DNA of 64,000 nt from NCBI GenBank assembly GCA_902702965.1, contig CACRXP010000006.1, forward strand, positions 3,326,814-3,390,813, read 5' to 3'. Position 1 is the stretch's first letter, and each line of letters begins with the position of its first letter. The stretch comes from Spirometra erinaceieuropaei. Taxonomy: Eukaryota; Platyhelminthes; Cestoda; Diphyllobothriidea; Diphyllobothriidae. The position numbers and the translations under genes were made by a program. The notes beneath the pieces were generated by a model that saw only the letters and a list, made by a program, of their open reading frames with translations, made no database searches and was not told where the DNA came from. Of this stretch, positions 35,295-46,575 are shown one piece after another.

Positions 35295-36336
35295 CCTTCA
35301 ATGTTTTTATCGTTTTGCCTGACTGTCCCTCTAATTCATTAGATTGGAGTTTGCGAAGACGTATGCTTATCAGTTTGCTATTGGCTATAATTACGCAGAA
35401 CTTGTGCATATTTTGCCTCCCGAAGACAGCGTCTACGTAGTCTTCTGTGACATACAGTCATTTGAGCTGTTTGATGTTGGGGGACATCAAAGCGTTCGTC
35501 ATGTAAGACGAGCTTAATCACTTGAAATTGTTTCCAAGGGATGTGAGCTATATAATTTGCGTTTCCTTACTCGTTTCTTGGAGCATAACCTCAAGCCAAT
35601 CTAGGCCAGGCAATGTGCCAGAACCTGACTTAACAGCGACTGAGCCGTCTGCGTGAATTTGTCTTGGAAACAATTGACTTTCTGTGTGTGTGTGTGTGTG
35701 AATATTGTACTTAATATATACTCTTAGAAAAAGTAGAATTCTTCATTCTTTGCAGTAGTCACATAGGAAACATACTTCAAATCTCTCTTTTCCACCTTCG
35801 AAGCCAAATACTATTTTCATATATTTGTTTAACCTTTTACCTACATGGCATGCATGTTATATTTTTGGTTTTATGGAGGCCTTGTTCTGTTCGTGCGAAA
35901 TCTGCAAAACGCAATTAGTGTTTCATCCACTATCAACTGCATAAATGAACTCTTGAATAGCATACCGTGTCAGCAGTTTTGAGATCTCCGTAAACATTCC
36001 GGCAATCTCCATCATTCGGGATGTCTAAATACTTCGTTTAATAATGCATAAAATTCACAGAATGCGTAGTTCGTTGTAAATCTGACAGAATTTTCTGCCT
36101 TTTTACATGTTTATTTATTTGGGTAATTTAAGAGAACGAAAAAGGAATGCAACATTTATCGGTGGCGTTTGTGACTTTGCTTACCCATGGCGGAGTTCAC
36201 CAGCCTCCGGTCTTCCGTTCGTTCTTTGATTACATACTATTTTCAGGCACATTAATATTGGGTTTTAGTGCTTTTTCTACGCAGGGCAACTCAGAAGAAC
36301 TCTCCTGGAGGATTACGAACTTTAAGGGACTTCTCC
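35295..36336 (-). repeat. Right copy of the 1.05-kb inverted paralogous repeat (MITE-free)
   Basis: On the minus strand this matches 26299-27930 minus its MITE. At about 35560 it retains TATATA where the left copy has TA-MITE-TATATA. A (TG)n tract sits at about 35678-35702, where the left copy has only a short ACACACG, consistent with microsatellite expansion in one copy. Confidence 0.75.
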
Positions 36337-36404
36337 ACCTGACTGTTTCGGCACTTACTGCCTGGTGTATAATCTCAAGCCAGTCTAAGCGTGACAAGGG
36401 GCCA

Positions 36405-36690
36405 GAACTTCAATTATGTGAGCCTAGTAGTCATCTGGTGAATTCTGGGTGAATTACTTAGGAAATTCTGCTTGGGCAGTAAATTTACTGTATCGGATTT
36501 GGTGAATTCCAGACGTTGCAGTAGTTTGGGTGGGTAACTTGACCCAAATGTGATTAAACTCGTGTCGTCCGGCTGGGCCTCGTAGCTCAAGTGGTTAGGG
36601 CGTCGGCTGTACTAAAGCCTTGCCCTTACTGCGCGGGTTCGAATCCCAACGAGGCGCCGAGTTTTCACAGTTAGGTAAATATGAAGAACT
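36405..36690 (+). repeat. T2 repeat
   Basis: Complete unit: GTGAGCCTAGTAGTCATCTG, GGTGAATTCCAGACGTTGC, then the tRNA-like core at 36577-36655 and the flank TTTTCACAGTTAGG. It lies between a segment resembling CTCAAGCCAGTCTAAG (36375) and a GTGTGTG segment (36748), both parts of the neighbouring 1.05-kb unit. It appears to have inserted into a third copy of that unit. Confidence 0.75.
36577..36655 (+). tRNA. tRNA-like core of T2 (best acceptor pairing)
   Basis: GCCTCGT pairs perfectly with ACGAGGC. The D arm is GCTC/GGGC. The anticodon stem GGCT/AGCC encloses GTACTAA (anticodon ACU). The variable region is about 12 nt. The T arm GCGGG-TTCGAAT-CCCAA has one mismatch. This has the best acceptor stem of the T2 copies but is embedded in the repeat, so it is likely a SINE-type promoter module. 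Confidence 0.45.
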
Positions 36691-39343
36691 TAAATTCATA
36701 GCCTTTAAGTCGCATATGAAAGTTTTTCTTGCAAAAAATGGACAGCCTGTGTGTGTGCTTATATTATCTAATAACGCTTCTCAGAAAAATCATAAATCTT
36801 CATTTTTTGTACCAGTCACATGGGAAATTGCGTTTACGTCCCTTCGATTTCTTGTTTGTGTCTGGTGTTTGTTCTAAATGTCTGGACCGGTCGCACGTGG
36901 CATGCGTATACGAACTGTTTAATTACTTTACGTTTTCTGAGCCAGACGGAAATATAACCACGTTGATCTCGGAAATTCTACTCTTGCATGGTTGTCAGTT
37001 ACTGACGTTTGCAGGTAATTTTCGAAATAGGAATTTATATTATTGATGACATTTTCTTCATATTAATTTCATTCGGATAAAGCGGTTACGCCGGCTTTTG
37101 GTTATCTCTCCCGAAAATAATAAATTTGAAATTACGTTCATTTTTCTTATTAGTTTGGTGGAAGCGAGCATCGCGAAATCTCAGAAGATTAAATCGTAGT
37201 AAGTTTTTCTGACACCACAATGCAAATTCACCTCGATTGATATGACACGAAATTTAGTCGAAATGATGTATGGTTGTACAGCTAGGTCACGGTAATTAAA
37301 CTGTTCAGGTCTTTATAACAAGTGCGGGAAATGAGCGTCGCATAGTGAGTGCCACATATGCGGGCGTGAAAGCACGTCTTCGAGCTCGCTCACGACGAGC
37401 CGGTCATCAGTGCCCAGTACCACGTCGCCTAAGGCTGCATCTCATAATTCCATACTTTTGAACACATATGTGATTGACCCCTTTTTCATTTAAATTTTAA
37501 CGGTGCAGTCTGACTATTCGTAATTTTGGCACTTTGCGAAAAAACGTGACATTTTTGGGGGTTGCTTCTGCTGGCACGGATCTTAAAGACCTTACGAGCA
37601 GTAGTGACTGAGGACGTTGGAGTGGTGTGGGCGCTAGTTGTTTTCATGGGATACAATGCGGTCCGGGGATTGATTTCAGGGCGGACAGGGTGTGTCAGTG
37701 CAATCAAAATCCATCCCAGTTAAAGGACGAGAGAATGCCCAGCCTATAGGCGTCGCCGCCAATTGAGTCCTTGAAATTGGCATGCAGTGGTCAATGCGAG
37801 AGCACTGGACGAGCGCAGAGGTCATTGACAAGTTGAATTTTTCCTCATTATTTTCTAAATCCGGCAAAAAAATCTCTCTCGCTTTTTATCTCATGAAGCA
37901 TTTGTCAGACGGCAAGCACTCTACTGACTCAAAACGAACCTGCTGGCTTCTTGTTGGTGCACGAACAGCTCTTACGCTACGGTACTTGCAATCTGCCTAC
38001 AGCGGGAGAAAAAGCCCGGCCTGTGCAAAAAAGGCCATGTGGAAAAGAACACTATGCCACGGTCACACCTAGTCCTTTGTTTAACCAGTACTTTGTACGT
38101 CACTCTGTCTTCATCTCGTTCCTATTGCTTTTGAACTGACATTTCTTTCGTAGATTGGACCATGTATTCTGCATAATGACCTTGAAATTTCCATAATGAC
38201 CTTCCCTGTAAATTTAAATTTCCAAAGCGTAAGAAAGCAGTTGATAGGCTGTCGGAAACCTTATTTGCACTATGTAACTCTTTATTCGTTTTTACTGTAT
38301 ATCTGGAACAAAATGACTCAAAATTAGTTTCCTTAAAAGTATTTAAATTTTTATTCACTCTACTTACTAAATAAAAGGCATTGGTTGCGTCGTTTTGCTG
38401 AATCCCTCATCTAAAACCCGATATATCCTAAAATTCGCGTTTGACAAGCCGACAAACAGTACGGTGTGTGTGAATGGCTCTATGGCGGGGCGTTCGTGGT
38501 TGAATAAGAGACCATTTTATGAAGTTTTCAGTAAAAGAAACATTAACAGTCTTTAAAGCCAGCGCTATTCGCTAAGATCAAAAGTTTTAGAGCGCCTATA
38601 AGTCATAGCTATCTTCCTGTAATTATAATGTGACCCTTGGGCTGCTTTCAAACGTCCACATAAAACGGTCTTCTGTATGTTTCATAAACTTTGGACAATC
38701 ATTTGAGAAGGAGGAATAGGTCATCAGACAGTCGCATTTATGTTTTTGTCCAGGTTATTTGAAGTACACTCTTCAAAGGATGGCAAACTCCGCTTTAGAG
38801 CTGCATCCGCCCAGACATAGTAAGACAGTGACCTAGGTTCTCTCCAGGCAGCAGTTTCAGTCTAATCAAATCTCCCCCCCCCTCGACCTGAATCTGTCGT
38901 TTGTATTAGGCAAAACTCTGTCTAAACATTAGTCTACGTCTAAAGGTCTTCCCATTTACGATTTCAGGGCACTTTTAAACAGCACACGGCAGACCCTTGC
39001 ACAGAATGATTCATGCCCTTCTTGTGCTTGCAAATGTGCTTGTTAAATGATTCAAAAAACTCCTCAACAATGCATGCGTGGCTTCATTTTAAAACATGAG
39101 TCAGACAGGTGTAAAGCGTACATGTAAGCTTTCTTGAGTGGTTACAATAAAATACGATCCCAAAGACAAGGCGGAACTCCTCTGGAATAAAATTGGGACC
39201 GACATTTGCAACACTGAGGGAGATAATCGATGAAAAGGCACCCTGCAAGTTGATTTGTTTCCACGCTCGAGTTCCGATTTGTCGCGGACGGATTTGTGTT
39301 ATCTGCCGTGAGTTGAATATCAGCAGTCTAGGCAGGTGGAATG
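36691..39343. other. Unclassified sequence
   Basis: The first 200 bp (TTCTCAGAAAAATCATAAATC, CAGTCACATGGGAAA) continue the decayed 1.05-kb unit. A second CpG-rich patch lies at about 37340-37430. No coding domain was recognised; frames are at most 105 codons. Confidence 0.4.
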
Positions 39344-40072
39344 TACAGTGTGTGGCCGATCTCATGAAATGTTGGCGAAAATTCTGGAATGCGTTCTCGA
39401 TTAGAAAGAATTACTTAGGTGGGCTTGTAATAATGATTACCATGCGGCATAATTATATGATATTTCAGACTCGCCAGGATTTCAGCTTCTGATTGCACTT
39501 CTTTTTGACCTCCTGCAGAAACTACACTCGATACTAAATGACCACTCATGCAGCATGCATTTTTCACATTTATTTTCGATAGTCTTATAAATTCGAACAT
39601 ATTTTATGGGAAACATGCACAAAAATATGCTTTATTTCACTCATTTGGTACAAAATCACATTTTTTCCTATTTCATACCCGAAGAAACTGCATATTTAAG
39701 TTTTAAAGACGGGAATCGGGCAACTTTTTAGAACCTGAATAAACACTTTCTTCGAGCATAATATATGAGGACAATGCGATTTTCTACCAAACGAGCAAAA
39801 GAAAGCATATTTTTTGCATGTTTTCTATAAAGTACATTCGAATTTATAGGACCAGCGGAAATCAATAAGAAAGGTACCTACTGCTGAAGCGGTCATTCTG
39901 CAGGCGGTCAAAAAGAAGTGCATTCAAAAGCCGACATCCTGGCGAGTCCGAAATATTATAGAATTATATCGCATGATAATTAATATTACAACCCCACCTA
40001 AGTAATTCTTCCTAATCGAGAACGAATTCCAGAATTTCGGCCAACATTGCACGAGACCGGTCACGCACTGTA
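39344..40072. mobile_element. Foldback MITE, F2, loop-deleted (copy 4)
   Basis: The inner element is 39346-40070, ends TA-CAGTGTGTGGCC and GGTCACGCACTG-TA, with both TAs intact. At 725 bp the central loop is essentially gone, leaving arms joined near 39705-39715. It has the cleanest F2 termini in the window. Confidence 0.9.
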
Positions 40073-40365
40073 CACATAGCAGTCAACTGGTCGGTGGCGG
40101 AGGATGCAGTCATAAGTGCACCGAGTGCATCCTGCGATGTATGCGGGAACTGCATATCTTAGTAGGTCAGTGGTCTTGTGCCAACTGCATCTTATAAATA
40201 TTGCACCAATTGTGTGCGTTATGCCACTACTGACTGCTGCTGATGCTGCCGCTACTGCTAAATGTCAGTTGAATGATATTATTTTTTCAGCAATGCGAGA
40301 GCTATCTGCCCGGTCAGAGGATTTGGTACAGCCGGACAAAGACTAAAATAAGTGGGTTTTATGCT

Positions 40366-41800
40366 ACAGTAGATAGGCTAACTCATGAAATGCCAACCGA
40401 AATTCCGAAATGCGTTTTCAGAAGAGAGGTGGCGAGCATACGTAGCTTTCAATAAATTCGCTTCGAGTCGGTACAATTATGTGGGAAGGGAGTTGAAGTA
40501 AAAACGCGTCAGTGATAAGATAAATCGATTGAAGTTCGCCTTAAAACACAGGTTGGGTATGGAAATATGGGGTGGGAGGGGAAGGGGTTATAGCAGTCAG
40601 TGTCAGGAGCGGGGTGAGAGCGGAAGAGCGCGGGAGAGTCGTAGCGTTAGTCGACCTTCGATCACTGTAGGCGCGGAGCACGAACGTGGTTCTTCTGTGC
40701 GCACAAGACTGGTATTCGCAACCTAATGGCAGCCGCCTCTGCCGTTGCTAACAGGCGCTGTCACAGTGGTTTAGGATGGCTCGATGGGACCATATAGATC
40801 ACACGAAACGCTTCATCGGGGTCTACATGATGTCCGGAATCGACTACATGCGCGAGAATGGCGCTGCTTATGTTCCTAGTTTCGCCTTTTCCCAGCCATG
40901 CCGGGATGTGTTCCCGTATTCTCTTGGATAAGTGCGGATTCGAGCGACCAATATAACCTGCTCCACAGGCGCAAGTGAAGGAATATATGCACATTGGAGT
41001 GGTCTGGAGTGGCAACTTATCCTTACCTCCTGTGCGTAAAATAGGGTTAATAGGGAAGGATACTTAAACCCTTGCCGCCGGGAAGGTTCGCGAAACAGCT
41101 TGATCAAGGCGTCTCTTTAGGAGTTCTTTCGCAGCGTCCCCTTGAAAAAGGACTTTAAGGAACAGTTTTCTTTTCGGCAGTCGGTGTGTGGGTTTTACCG
41201 GTCGTTCGGCCATATTCTTGGCAAATTCTTCTAGCTATTTGTGCCAAACATCGAACTAGATTTCGTTTTTATTGTAGGGGTATGAAACTAGCTAAGTTTG
41301 TGTATTGTCCAGACCAGGTTTTCTTCCGGTGGACGCTTCTTCGGACACTCCCATCAGGTCTCCTGCTTAGAAGAACATCTAAGAAAGGGAGCGAACCGGC
41401 CGTTTCGATCTCCAACGTGAACTTGATAGAGGGATGTGCCTGATTTACAGTGTTTAAGAGGGCATGTACGTCGGCCGATGATTCTTCATCATCATACAGC
41501 GCTATTTCATAATAATTCAGTTACCTCAGGTTGCCGGCCTTCAAACGAACTTCTTTCCGACTGCATGCAAAAACTATACTCTGTTGAATATGATTACTTA
41601 GGTAGCATGCACTTTTCTCCCTGATTTCCGATGCCCTTAAAAATTCAATTATATTTCATGGAAAGCATGCACAAAAACATTCATTCATTTCCTCGCTCGG
41701 TATTTTTCAGTTTTACGCTCACGTGTGGTTAAAACTCCCTCTTGCTACTTAAAGATGCCAGCTGACCGTTCATGAGTTAGTCGCCTACTTTATGAAAAAC
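40366..41800. mobile_element. Foldback MITE, F1, split by a PLE insertion (copy 6)
   Basis: The left end TA-CAGTAGATAGGC begins at 40366, and about 65 bp of left arm remain to about 40432. MITE sequence resumes at about 41510 (CAGTTACCTCAGG) and ends in GTCGCCTACTT-TA at about 41795. The intervening kilobase is a 5'-truncated PLE on the minus strand. Part of the left arm was lost at the insertion. Confidence 0.65.
40740..41505 (-). pseudogene. 5'-truncated Penelope-like element: RT C-terminus and GIY-YIG endonuclease
   Basis: On the minus strand from about 41500 the frame reads HPSIKFTLEIE, SLPFLDVLLSRRPDG and VHRKKTWSGQYTN, the conserved region after the RT catalytic box of PLEs. Then come KRNLVRCLAQIARRI and, in the 84-codon frame 40761-41015, the GIY-YIG nuclease CIYSFTCACGAGYIGRS, LSKRIREHIPAW. 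A C-x-C pair precedes YIG, as in several PLE lineages. The RT catalytic YVDD box is not present because the copy starts just 3' of it. At least one stop (after SFIPLQ) and frame changes show decay. The PLE 3' region probably continues to about 40440. Confidence 0.8.
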
Positions 41801-42590
41801 AATATTCCTCCTTTTACTGAACATTTGGTTTGCCTCGAAGAGATGGCCTTGCTAAGCGCTCTCCAGAGGAAATTCCCTTCTAACGAAGTGATGGGAGTTC
41901 TTATCATTGAACAGTTATTCAGCAAAATTTGATTTGATGTGCAAATAATTAGCAGAAATACGGGCGTCATGATATTTATCTAGCTTTGTGAAATGGACAT
42001 TGATATGGATGGATTTTTTGAAAATTTTGACATATTGTTGCTGGCCAAAAAGTTAAATTAAAAACGCTATGCACAGAACCGATGAGTGAAACAGGCTTTT
42101 CTCGGAATTTCCTATCTCAGACATTAGCAAATTGGAGTACGACGTCAACTACAAAACACTGATCACAATGCTTGATAAACTTTCAGATGAAAAGTACACT
42201 AGTTATACGAAGTCTGAAAGCTGATTAGCAGAGGACAAATTTCCAAGTCTCACACAGAAGCAAGTCGAATTTTGAATGCGCACACTTCTAGTTCCCATTA
42301 AGTCAGTCTTTGGAAAAACATTACTATGTTTGCATTATATAATTTTAATCACTAATTTCCCGGTTGAACATAGAAACGTGGACCCCGAATCATCTACCGC
42401 TAGATCCCAGGTAGGTACCTATTCCCGTATCCTAATTTCTACCTCAACCACCCGGCAGTTAAGGCAAGACGACCTGTAATACATTTGGGGGTCCATATTA
42501 CAGTACCAAACTCATTTCCTCGATAATTACTTTTTCGTTCACCCCAAGTATTAGCTTCCATTTCAAAGAGTATGAAAAAAAATAGAGTGG
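41801..42590. other. Unclassified AT-rich sequence
   Basis: No recognised gene. GACCTGTAATACATT near 42468 resembles the block next to the CCCTAA-like tracts at 6.5 and 16.9 kb. Confidence 0.4.
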
Positions 42591-42706
42591 CGATCACCGC
42601 TCGTGTTAAGGAACTCACTCGTTCCTTTGTGCCTTGCGGGCTTCCCCTCGAGCCCAACCGGCAGCCGCACAGCGGCGCATATTGTAGGCAGAATAGCATT
42701 ACCGAC
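42591..42706 (-). repeat. SINE-A tail, inverted
   Basis: GGAACTCACTCGTTCC, then GCCTTGCGGGC, CTCGAGCCCAACCGGCAGCC and the end GCATTACCGAC are the reverse complement of the SINE-A tail. Confidence 0.7.
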
Positions 42707-42714
42707 ATGGGCCT

Positions 42715-43035
42715 CTTGTTCTGTCATTTGCGACCGCGAATACTATTTGTGTTGGAATTGGATTAGCCGGTCAGATAACAAAACATGTTCTCCCCATTGT
42801 CAGTAGTTAATATTATGTGTTGTAATTAATATTCCTAATCACAACTGACAGAACGACGAACCAGTGACTCAGATGTAAAGATCCCGGTCTCGAATCCTAG
42901 GCGTTGGAACCTGAGGTTGGGCAGGACTGACTGATGACGACTGTCAGGCCCGAAGTGACCAGTCCACTATATCTTGTCCTCATCGGCAATCCTTTTAGCA
43001 TAACTCATCCCTGAATCCTTCATACTGACCCATCT
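42715..43035 (+). repeat. SINE-B copy (plus) fused to T2
   Basis: The sequence from about 42780 (TGTTCTCCCCATTGTC) to 43030 is the reverse complement of 3785-4045, head and body included. Its 3' side joins the minus-strand T2 unit exactly as at the 3.8-kb locus. Confidence 0.7.
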
Positions 43036-43310
43036 GTGAAAAAATCGGTGCCACGGTGGGATTCGAACCCACGCAGTAAGGGGAAGGCTTTAGTACTGCC
43101 AACGCTCTAACCACTTGAGATACGAGGCCCCGCCGGACGACGCGAATTTAATCATATTTGGGTTAAGCAGCCCGCCTAACCTACTGCAACGTCTGGAATC
43201 CACCAAATCTGACACAGTAAGCTGACTGCCCAAGCAGGATTTTCCAAGTAATTCACCTAGAATCCACCAGATGACTACCAGGCTCACGTAATTGTAGATG
43301 TTTTAGCAGA
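43036..43310 (-). repeat. T2 repeat (minus)
   Basis: The tRNA-like core is at about 43050-43128 on the minus strand, followed by GACGACGCGAATTTAATC, CAACGTCTGGAATCCACC and CTCACGTAATTGTAG. Mirror image of the 3530-3790 unit. Confidence 0.75.
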
Positions 43311-43319
43311 TGTTGCATA

Positions 43320-43520
43320 ATTTAGATTGACCCAACAGTGAAAAACTCGGCAAATCTGCCTAAACTCGCGTCATCCGGTGGGGCCTCATAGCTCAAGTGG
43401 TTAGAGCGTTCGCTGTACTAAAGCCTTCCCCTTACTGCGTGGGTTCGAACCCCACCGAGGCGCCGACTTTTTCGCAGTTGGTTCAGTATTACTTATTCAA
43501 AATCAGCCAAAACATATATG
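43320..43520 (+). repeat. T2 repeat (plus, 5'-truncated)
   Basis: A fragment of the inverted-flank sequence is followed by the tRNA-like core at 43383-43461 (GCCTCATAGCTCAAGTGG to CCCACCGAGGC) and the TATTCAAAATCAGCCAAAAC flank. Together with the minus unit just upstream it makes a foldback arrangement like the one at 3.2-3.8 kb. Confidence 0.75.
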
Positions 43521-43559
43521 AAAGACAGAGGAGACTGAAAAGACTATTTCTCGCTTATT

Positions 43560-43745
43560 GGCTGTCGCGGGATCATGTCTCAGGTGTTCCACACCTCGGG
43601 GTTGGGTATAACTGGCTGACGACGGCTAGTTGGACAGAAATGGCCATGGTAGGGAGCGCTCACCGATCGTTCATACGGAACTCACTCGTTTCGTTGTGCC
43701 TTAAGGCCATTCCAGTCTCCCTTGTTTTTGTCGGTAGTGCTATCC
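43560..43745 (+). repeat. SINE-A body interrupted by an inverted SINE-A tail
   Basis: The body GGTTGGGTATAACTGGC to AGAAATGGCC (43596-43644) is interrupted by a minus-strand tail piece, GCGCTCACCGATCG to GTTGTGCCTTAAG (about 43650-43705). It then resumes with GCCATTCCAGTCTCCC and TTGTCGGTAGTGC. The repeated GGCCAT and GCCATT at the boundaries look like an insertion duplicate. Confidence 0.65.
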
Positions 43746-43749
43746 TGCC

Positions 43750-44984
43750 CGTATAAAATGTTTCGGTTATGGCCCCACGGCTCAAAGTGTATGTTGAAAC
43801 CTGTGGAATCTAAACAAAATTAATTGCTGCATTGTAAGGCACAATCGCTAGTTCTCGAACGCTACCGTAATGCAAGTGTCGTATACGCTGGAAGGCAAAT
43901 TGAATGCAAGTGGGTCTCCAGTTTCAGATGATATTTTAGTGTTTATTATCAAAATATCAGCCAGGTGATCTGGAAATGAAAAAACCTTTTTTGCGTTAAC
44001 TTTCGAAAATGCTTCCCCAACTGTTTATCGAACAAATGGCCAATGTACGAAAAGAAATTATCTTCGGGAAGTGTCTAGTAAATTAGCCGATGTTTGGTCG
44101 AAGTCTGCACGGTACTGGTCGTATGCATATCCACTGAAACATGGAAATTTGGAGAAACTGAAGTTGCTCAGCGGGACATATTTTTCATTGACGTTCTGAA
44201 GAGCTAAGCTGGTCATCCATTTTTAAAGCATTTGCTGGCAGAAATCGACTAGGATTTTGTATGACTGGACGAGATAGTCGGCCGTGCACCCATCGATTTC
44301 TCCTTCTTTTTCTTCGCTGTCTGAACCTTTTGATAGATGTTTTTTAGGACTTCGCGGCCCCTGGCATTGTGCATCGTTACTTCGATGCCCCACCTTCGGT
44401 GGAGTTCGTCACAGGATCTTTAAGTTCAATGTGACAATCTCGTCCTGATTTTTATATTTGCAGTGGATCAAGATTTTATAACCTGTGCGCAGGTCTAAAG
44501 GCCTGTCTTCGAGGAGATCTGCCTATTCCAGCGGGTTGTAACAGAGGAGAGACCACCTTGGAGACTGCCTAAATGCAGGGAATGACCCTCTAGACTTCGT
44601 GTTGATATCACTTCAACCGTCATCTGTTCGCTTGGTGTTTGCTTTGCTCGATAAAAGGGTTTGGGTATCCGGTGGCTCGGAAGAGATTGTGAAGGCATTA
44701 TTCTTTGGTGCTTTTATGAGCGTGTATGCTGCAATATTTCAACTCTGCGGAATAGAATGTGAACACAGTTACGTCTGGGAGACAAAGTAACTGTTCGATT
44801 GGAGTATTTATCTCTTGTCGATGGCTTTAGTGAATACTGTAGTCTGCAGTTGTCCACGTGGACGTCGGCTCGCAAGGACACTGGGTAAGTGAATTTGGTT
44901 ATTTGTTTCAGGTGCCGTCGAAACTCGTGTCAGTCGAACTCAGTAACTCTTTGAGTCCTTCAGTGTCAGATGACTTGACAGTGA
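43750..44984. other. Unclassified sequence
   Basis: No gene or repeat recognised. Frames are 67 codons or less. Confidence 0.4.
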
Positions 44985-45285
44985 GGGAATTCACTTTGAC
45001 CCAACCGTGAAAAACTCGGTGCCTCAGTGGGATTCGAACCCACGACAGCAAGGGGAGGCTTAAGTACAGTCTCGGGCAGTCAGCATACTGTATCCGATTT
45101 GGTGAATTCCAGGCGTTGCAGTAAGTTGGGCGGGTAAGCTTGACCCAAACGTGATTAAACTCGCGTTGTCCGGTGGGGCCTTGTAACTAAGATGGTTAGA
45201 GCGTTCGATGTGCTAAGGCCTCACCTTGCTGTCATGGGTTCGAATACCACCGAGGCACCAGGTTTTTCACAGTTGGGTCAAAGTG
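44985..45285. repeat. T2 pair: truncated minus fragment then plus unit
   Basis: 44990-45070 is the 3' half of a minus-strand T2 core (GGTGCCTCAGTGGGATTCG). At about 45073 the sequence switches to plus-strand T2 (GGGCAGTCAGCATACTG), with a decayed core at 45178-45255. The pair lies directly at the 3' edge of a PLE RT fragment and may have inserted into it. Confidence 0.7.
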
Positions 45286-45289
45286 AGTT

Positions 45290-46230
45290 ATTTGAAGTCT
45301 TCCAAAAACAACTTTAATGAGGAAATTGTCATTGACCTAACGAGCCCAGAACTTTGATTGATACCTGAGAAACACCAAGTGTTCTATCCACTGAAAGGCC
45401 ACTTCAGCGATCAGGCCCGATAGCGTTGGACCCATGGGAGCGCCTCTGAGTTGTTCATGCATTTCTCCGTTGAAGATGAAATGGGTATTCAGGCAATATC
45501 ACATAATCTCGAGAAAATGTTCGGACGTCGGGGGCTTTTTCCTCTCGTCCTAGCGTTCAGCAAAAGTTGTCTCCTAACGTTAATCGCTTGTTGATCTCGA
45601 ATGGAGATGAAGAGTGGAATGATATCAATGAATACCGTGCATTCATCTGGCTCTAACCTCAGGTGCTTTATCCGTTCAAGGAACTGATTGGCAGAGGTCT
45701 TTCTAATTGGAGAGCCTTTTGCCGGTAAACTAAGATGACTGTCAAGCCGTAAAACATCTAGCAAAAGTCTGCGACAGCAAAAGAGGGAAAAAATGATCAG
45801 TCTGGGGCTGACTAGCTCGACCAGTCATTTAAAATTGCGATCGATTTTCTACATTAGATGCTTCGAAGATAGGGAACCGACCAAGCTCTTAAAAATGTCA
45901 GTATCAGAACGAATCTGTTCCGGTGAGCAACTTCGCTTTGTCAGATAATCATCTGGGAACTCTCGCCTTTGTGAGCTTGGCATCTAAATCTTTATGCCCA
46001 TTGATGCATTCCCCGTCCGAGTGCATTTTTTCCGTGACCTCGCAACCCTTTCGTGCTTGACAGGAGCCAGCGATATGGTTTACTCATGTTTGCGGTTAAA
46101 ATTCTCAGTCTTTTGGTACTATAGTGAGTTATTTGCAATTTTTGGGAAGCAACTCCCCTTCGCCCTTAGTCGTCAGCATTTCGGTGCAAAGTGTTTGGAG
46201 AAAGTAGCCTTGAAGGCGGAGTCATAGAAG
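45290..46230 (-). pseudogene. Penelope-like RT fragment, copy 1
   Basis: The minus-strand frame 45489-45764 reads NQFLERIKHLRLEPDECTVF and IPLFISI, matching the PLE RT segment whose consensus is SFDVVSLFTSIP (motif A region). Downstream, in another frame, comes EQLRGAPMGPTLSGLIAE (motif B), then RYQSKFWAR-stop-VNDNF, a ruined YVDD catalytic box. Upstream sequence to about 46230 is non-motif PLE N-terminal region shared with copy 2. Multiple stops and frameshifts mark it as dead. It ends at a T2 insertion. Confidence 0.75.
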
Positions 46231-46234
46231 GACA

Positions 46235-46575
46235 AGTAGATGTTCGGACCTCAGTCTCTCTCTCCCCATTGCTTCCAGCCAGCTGTTGATTCGTGGCATA
46301 TATCGCTAGTCGTTATGGTATTAATCTCATCCCGTCATTTTTAAAGTGCACAAAATCGAACAGAAATCGAAGTGCCGCACCGAGCCACCAGGTCAAACAA
46401 ACCCTGTCGAGATTTAACCGCCCTCATCCAGGCGTCGACTCATACCGCACGACGGTTCAACCACCGTTATCGGCCATGCCCACTGTTTGCTTCATGGGAT
46501 AGTGAGGGCAGTGACGATGACTTGCCCCTCTTGAATCTCGGTAAATACTACGAAAGTCTACCATCACCATAAACT
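46235..46575. other. Spacer between the duplicated PLE fragments
   Basis: The last part, about 46500-46590, with CTACCATCACCATAAAC and TAACTCACGCGCATTC, resembles the R4 segment at 14.48-14.52 kb. No gene recognised. Confidence 0.4.
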
